Assembly: GCA_903832395.1 (NCBI GenBank)
Contig: CAILBF010000156.1
Coordinates: 1-7,373, forward strand
Direction: 5' to 3'
From: an uncultured Actinomycetes bacterium
GTDB lineage: Bacteria; Actinomycetota; Actinomycetes; Nanopelagicales; Nanopelagicaceae
DNA: 7,373 nucleotides
Shown here: positions 6,497 to 7,373 of the stretch, one piece after another
Layout of the letters: each line of letters opens with the position of its first letter
How positions within the stretch are numbered: position 1 is the first letter of the stretch
Position numbers and translations under genes: made by a program
The notes under the pieces: generated by a model
Told to the model about the DNA's origin: nothing
The model's input: only the letters and a program-made list of their open reading frames with translations
The model's database searches: none

Positions 6497-7288
6497 TTAC
6501 CTTGCAAACGCTTCTCTCAGGGATTTTCGCAAGATAATGACAATTGCCATTGCGATTGCAAACATAAAGAAACTCAGCGCATAGGCCGAGTCCGGATTGA
6601 TGTCGAGTTCTTGGTAAATTTGTAGAGTCCACGTCTGCGTTGATCCTGGCATTGAGCCAGCGAACATCATCGTTGCCCCGAACTCTCCCAGAATTCGGGC
6701 CCAAGCCAGTGCTAAACCAGTAATAATTCCGCTTCGAGCTTGTGGGATTGCAATCAATCGAAGCAGTTGATCATCGCTCGCGCGATCCATCACTGCGGCA
6801 TCTTCTATATCTCGCGGAACCTGTCGAAAGCTCGACTCAGAAATGAGAATAAGAAATGGCATTCCTATAAAAATCCCGGCGAAGATTACTGCCCATGTCG
6901 TAAAGGGCATTTGCCACCCAGTCGCGCGATAGATGGCAGAGCCAAGTAATCCATGTCGACTCAATAATCCAAGAAGTGCAAGACCGGCAACTGTCGGCGG
7001 AAGTGCAATCGGTGCAAGTATTAGAGGTCTAATGAAATGTGCAATCTTCATTGTTGTCTGCGACAACCACCAAGCAAGGGGAACTCCAAGTAATAGCGAA
7101 GCCAATGCAGCAACTATGGAGGTCCAAAGTGAAAGTTTAACTGCCGCCATTGAACCATCGGCAGTTAACGCTGAGAAAAGCTGCGAGTAAGGAACTTTAA
7201 TCAGCAGGGCAATTAGAGGAAGCGCAATTATTGCTACAGCTAGGAATGCGGCAATTACCGTCGCCGGGTGCTGACTCCGCTTCTTCAC
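6497..7288 (-). CDS. modB: Molybdate ABC transporter permease ModB
   Basis: This 263-residue inner-membrane permease has hydrophobic helices at about 9-30, 48-72, 85-110, 130-150, 186-208 and 232-253. The ModB type is recognised from ALPPTVAGLALLGLL (95-109) and especially from GEFGATMMFAGSMPGSTQT (201-219) followed by the WTLQIYQEL segment, all characteristic of molybdate/tungstate-type permeases. It would form the membrane channel for oxyanion uptake with a ModA binding protein and a ModC ATPase. The cytoplasmic coupling (EAA) loop at 162-182 is recognisable (EDAAVMDRASDDQLL..IAIP) but diverges: the usually invariant Gly is Arg169. The start is GTG at 7286-7288, sharing GTGA with the modA stop, which implies coupled translation; no independent ribosome site is visible. 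A related sulfate or tungstate permease cannot be wholly excluded, but the GEFGA-FAGxxPGxTQT signature favours molybdate. Confidence 0.9.
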   Translation of the reverse strand: MKKRSQHPATVIAAFLAVAIIALPLIALLIKVPYSQLFSALTADGSMAAVKLSLWTSIVAALASLLLGVPLAWWLSQTTMKIAHFIRPLILAPIALPPTVAGLALLGLLSRHGLLGSAIYRATGWQMPFTTWAVIFAGIFIGMPFLILISESSFRQVPRDIEDAAVMDRASDDQLLRLIAIPQARSGIITGLALAWARILGEFGATMMFAGSMPGSTQTWTLQIYQELDINPDSAYALSFFMFAIAMAIVIILRKSLREAFAR

Positions 7289-7373
7289 TGTGGAATCTTA
7301 TAAGGATAAACAATAAAACCACTTGCGGCTAGGAATTTCTTCGCATCAAAACCATTTAAGTACGCATAAAAGG
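7285..7373 (-). CDS. modA: C-terminal end of molybdate-binding protein ModA (5' part outside the window)
   Basis: Reading the minus strand inward from the right edge, only one of the three frames stays open. It gives 28 residues starting FYAYLNGFDAKKFLAASGF and then IVYPYKIPQ, ending in TGA at 7285-7287. The pattern F-x-x-Y-L-x-x-x-x-A-x-x-x-L-x-x-x-GF is the usual C-terminal helix and turn of periplasmic ModA-type solute-binding proteins. The position directly upstream of modB, with a GTGA overlap, fits the common modA-modB order. The protein captures molybdate outside the membrane and delivers it to ModB. Most of the gene, including its signal peptide and oxyanion ligands, lies outside the window, so the assignment rests on the short tail plus context. 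Confidence 0.72.
   Translation of the reverse strand, partial: FYAYLNGFDAKKFLAASGFIVYPYKIPQ

Noticed and set aside
6489..6704. 71-codon minus-strand open frame overlapping the end of modB
   Set aside because: It is out of frame with modB in the same DNA that encodes the conserved GEFGA-TQT region; no separate signal supports it.

Overview
The window looks like ordinary, tightly packed chromosome from a bacterium with moderate GC (about 45% in the stretches I sampled by hand). GTG and TTG starts, 4-nt start/stop overlaps and very short intergenic gaps (36-53 nt) suggest a streamlined genome. The two ABC exporter halves resemble actinobacterial multidrug-type pairs: a Gly/Pro-rich N-terminal tail and a long first external loop on one half, and one degenerate ATP site. 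My best guess is a low-GC freshwater actinobacterium of the Nanopelagicales (acI) type. That is an inference from protein flavour and base composition, not a proven placement.

Layout: the left edge (1-462, + strand) holds the C-terminal two thirds of a short-chain dehydrogenase/reductase whose N-terminal half lies outside the window. Everything else is on the minus strand. In transcription order from the right edge these are: the last 28 codons of a molybdate-binding protein (modA, cut by the window edge); the molybdate permease modB, overlapping it by GTGA; a YdeI/DUF1801-family protein; a GNAT acetyltransferase; a FrnE/DsbA-like thioredoxin-fold protein, overlapping the GNAT gene by GTGA; the two halves of a heterodimeric ABC exporter, overlapping by ATGA; and a small DinB-like protein whose stop codon abuts the stop codon of the convergent dehydrogenase.

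Functional modules: (i) molybdate import (modA-modB, with no modC ATPase directly downstream of modB inside the window); (ii) small housekeeping or stress-type enzymes (YdeI-like, GNAT, FrnE-like) whose substrates cannot be read from sequence; (iii) a two-subunit ABC exporter with one catalytically intact and one degenerate nucleotide-binding site, probably starting from its own promoter around 4650-4678, with the DinB-like gene 36 nt downstream probably on the same transcript. No RNA genes, mobile elements, CRISPR arrays, long repeats or gene-free stretches over 300 bases were seen. I did not find a convincing undescribed system. The most interesting details are the irregular Tyr/Lys spacing of the dehydrogenase, the asymmetric exporter, the altered EAA loop of ModB and a hairpin directly after the YdeI-like stop codon.
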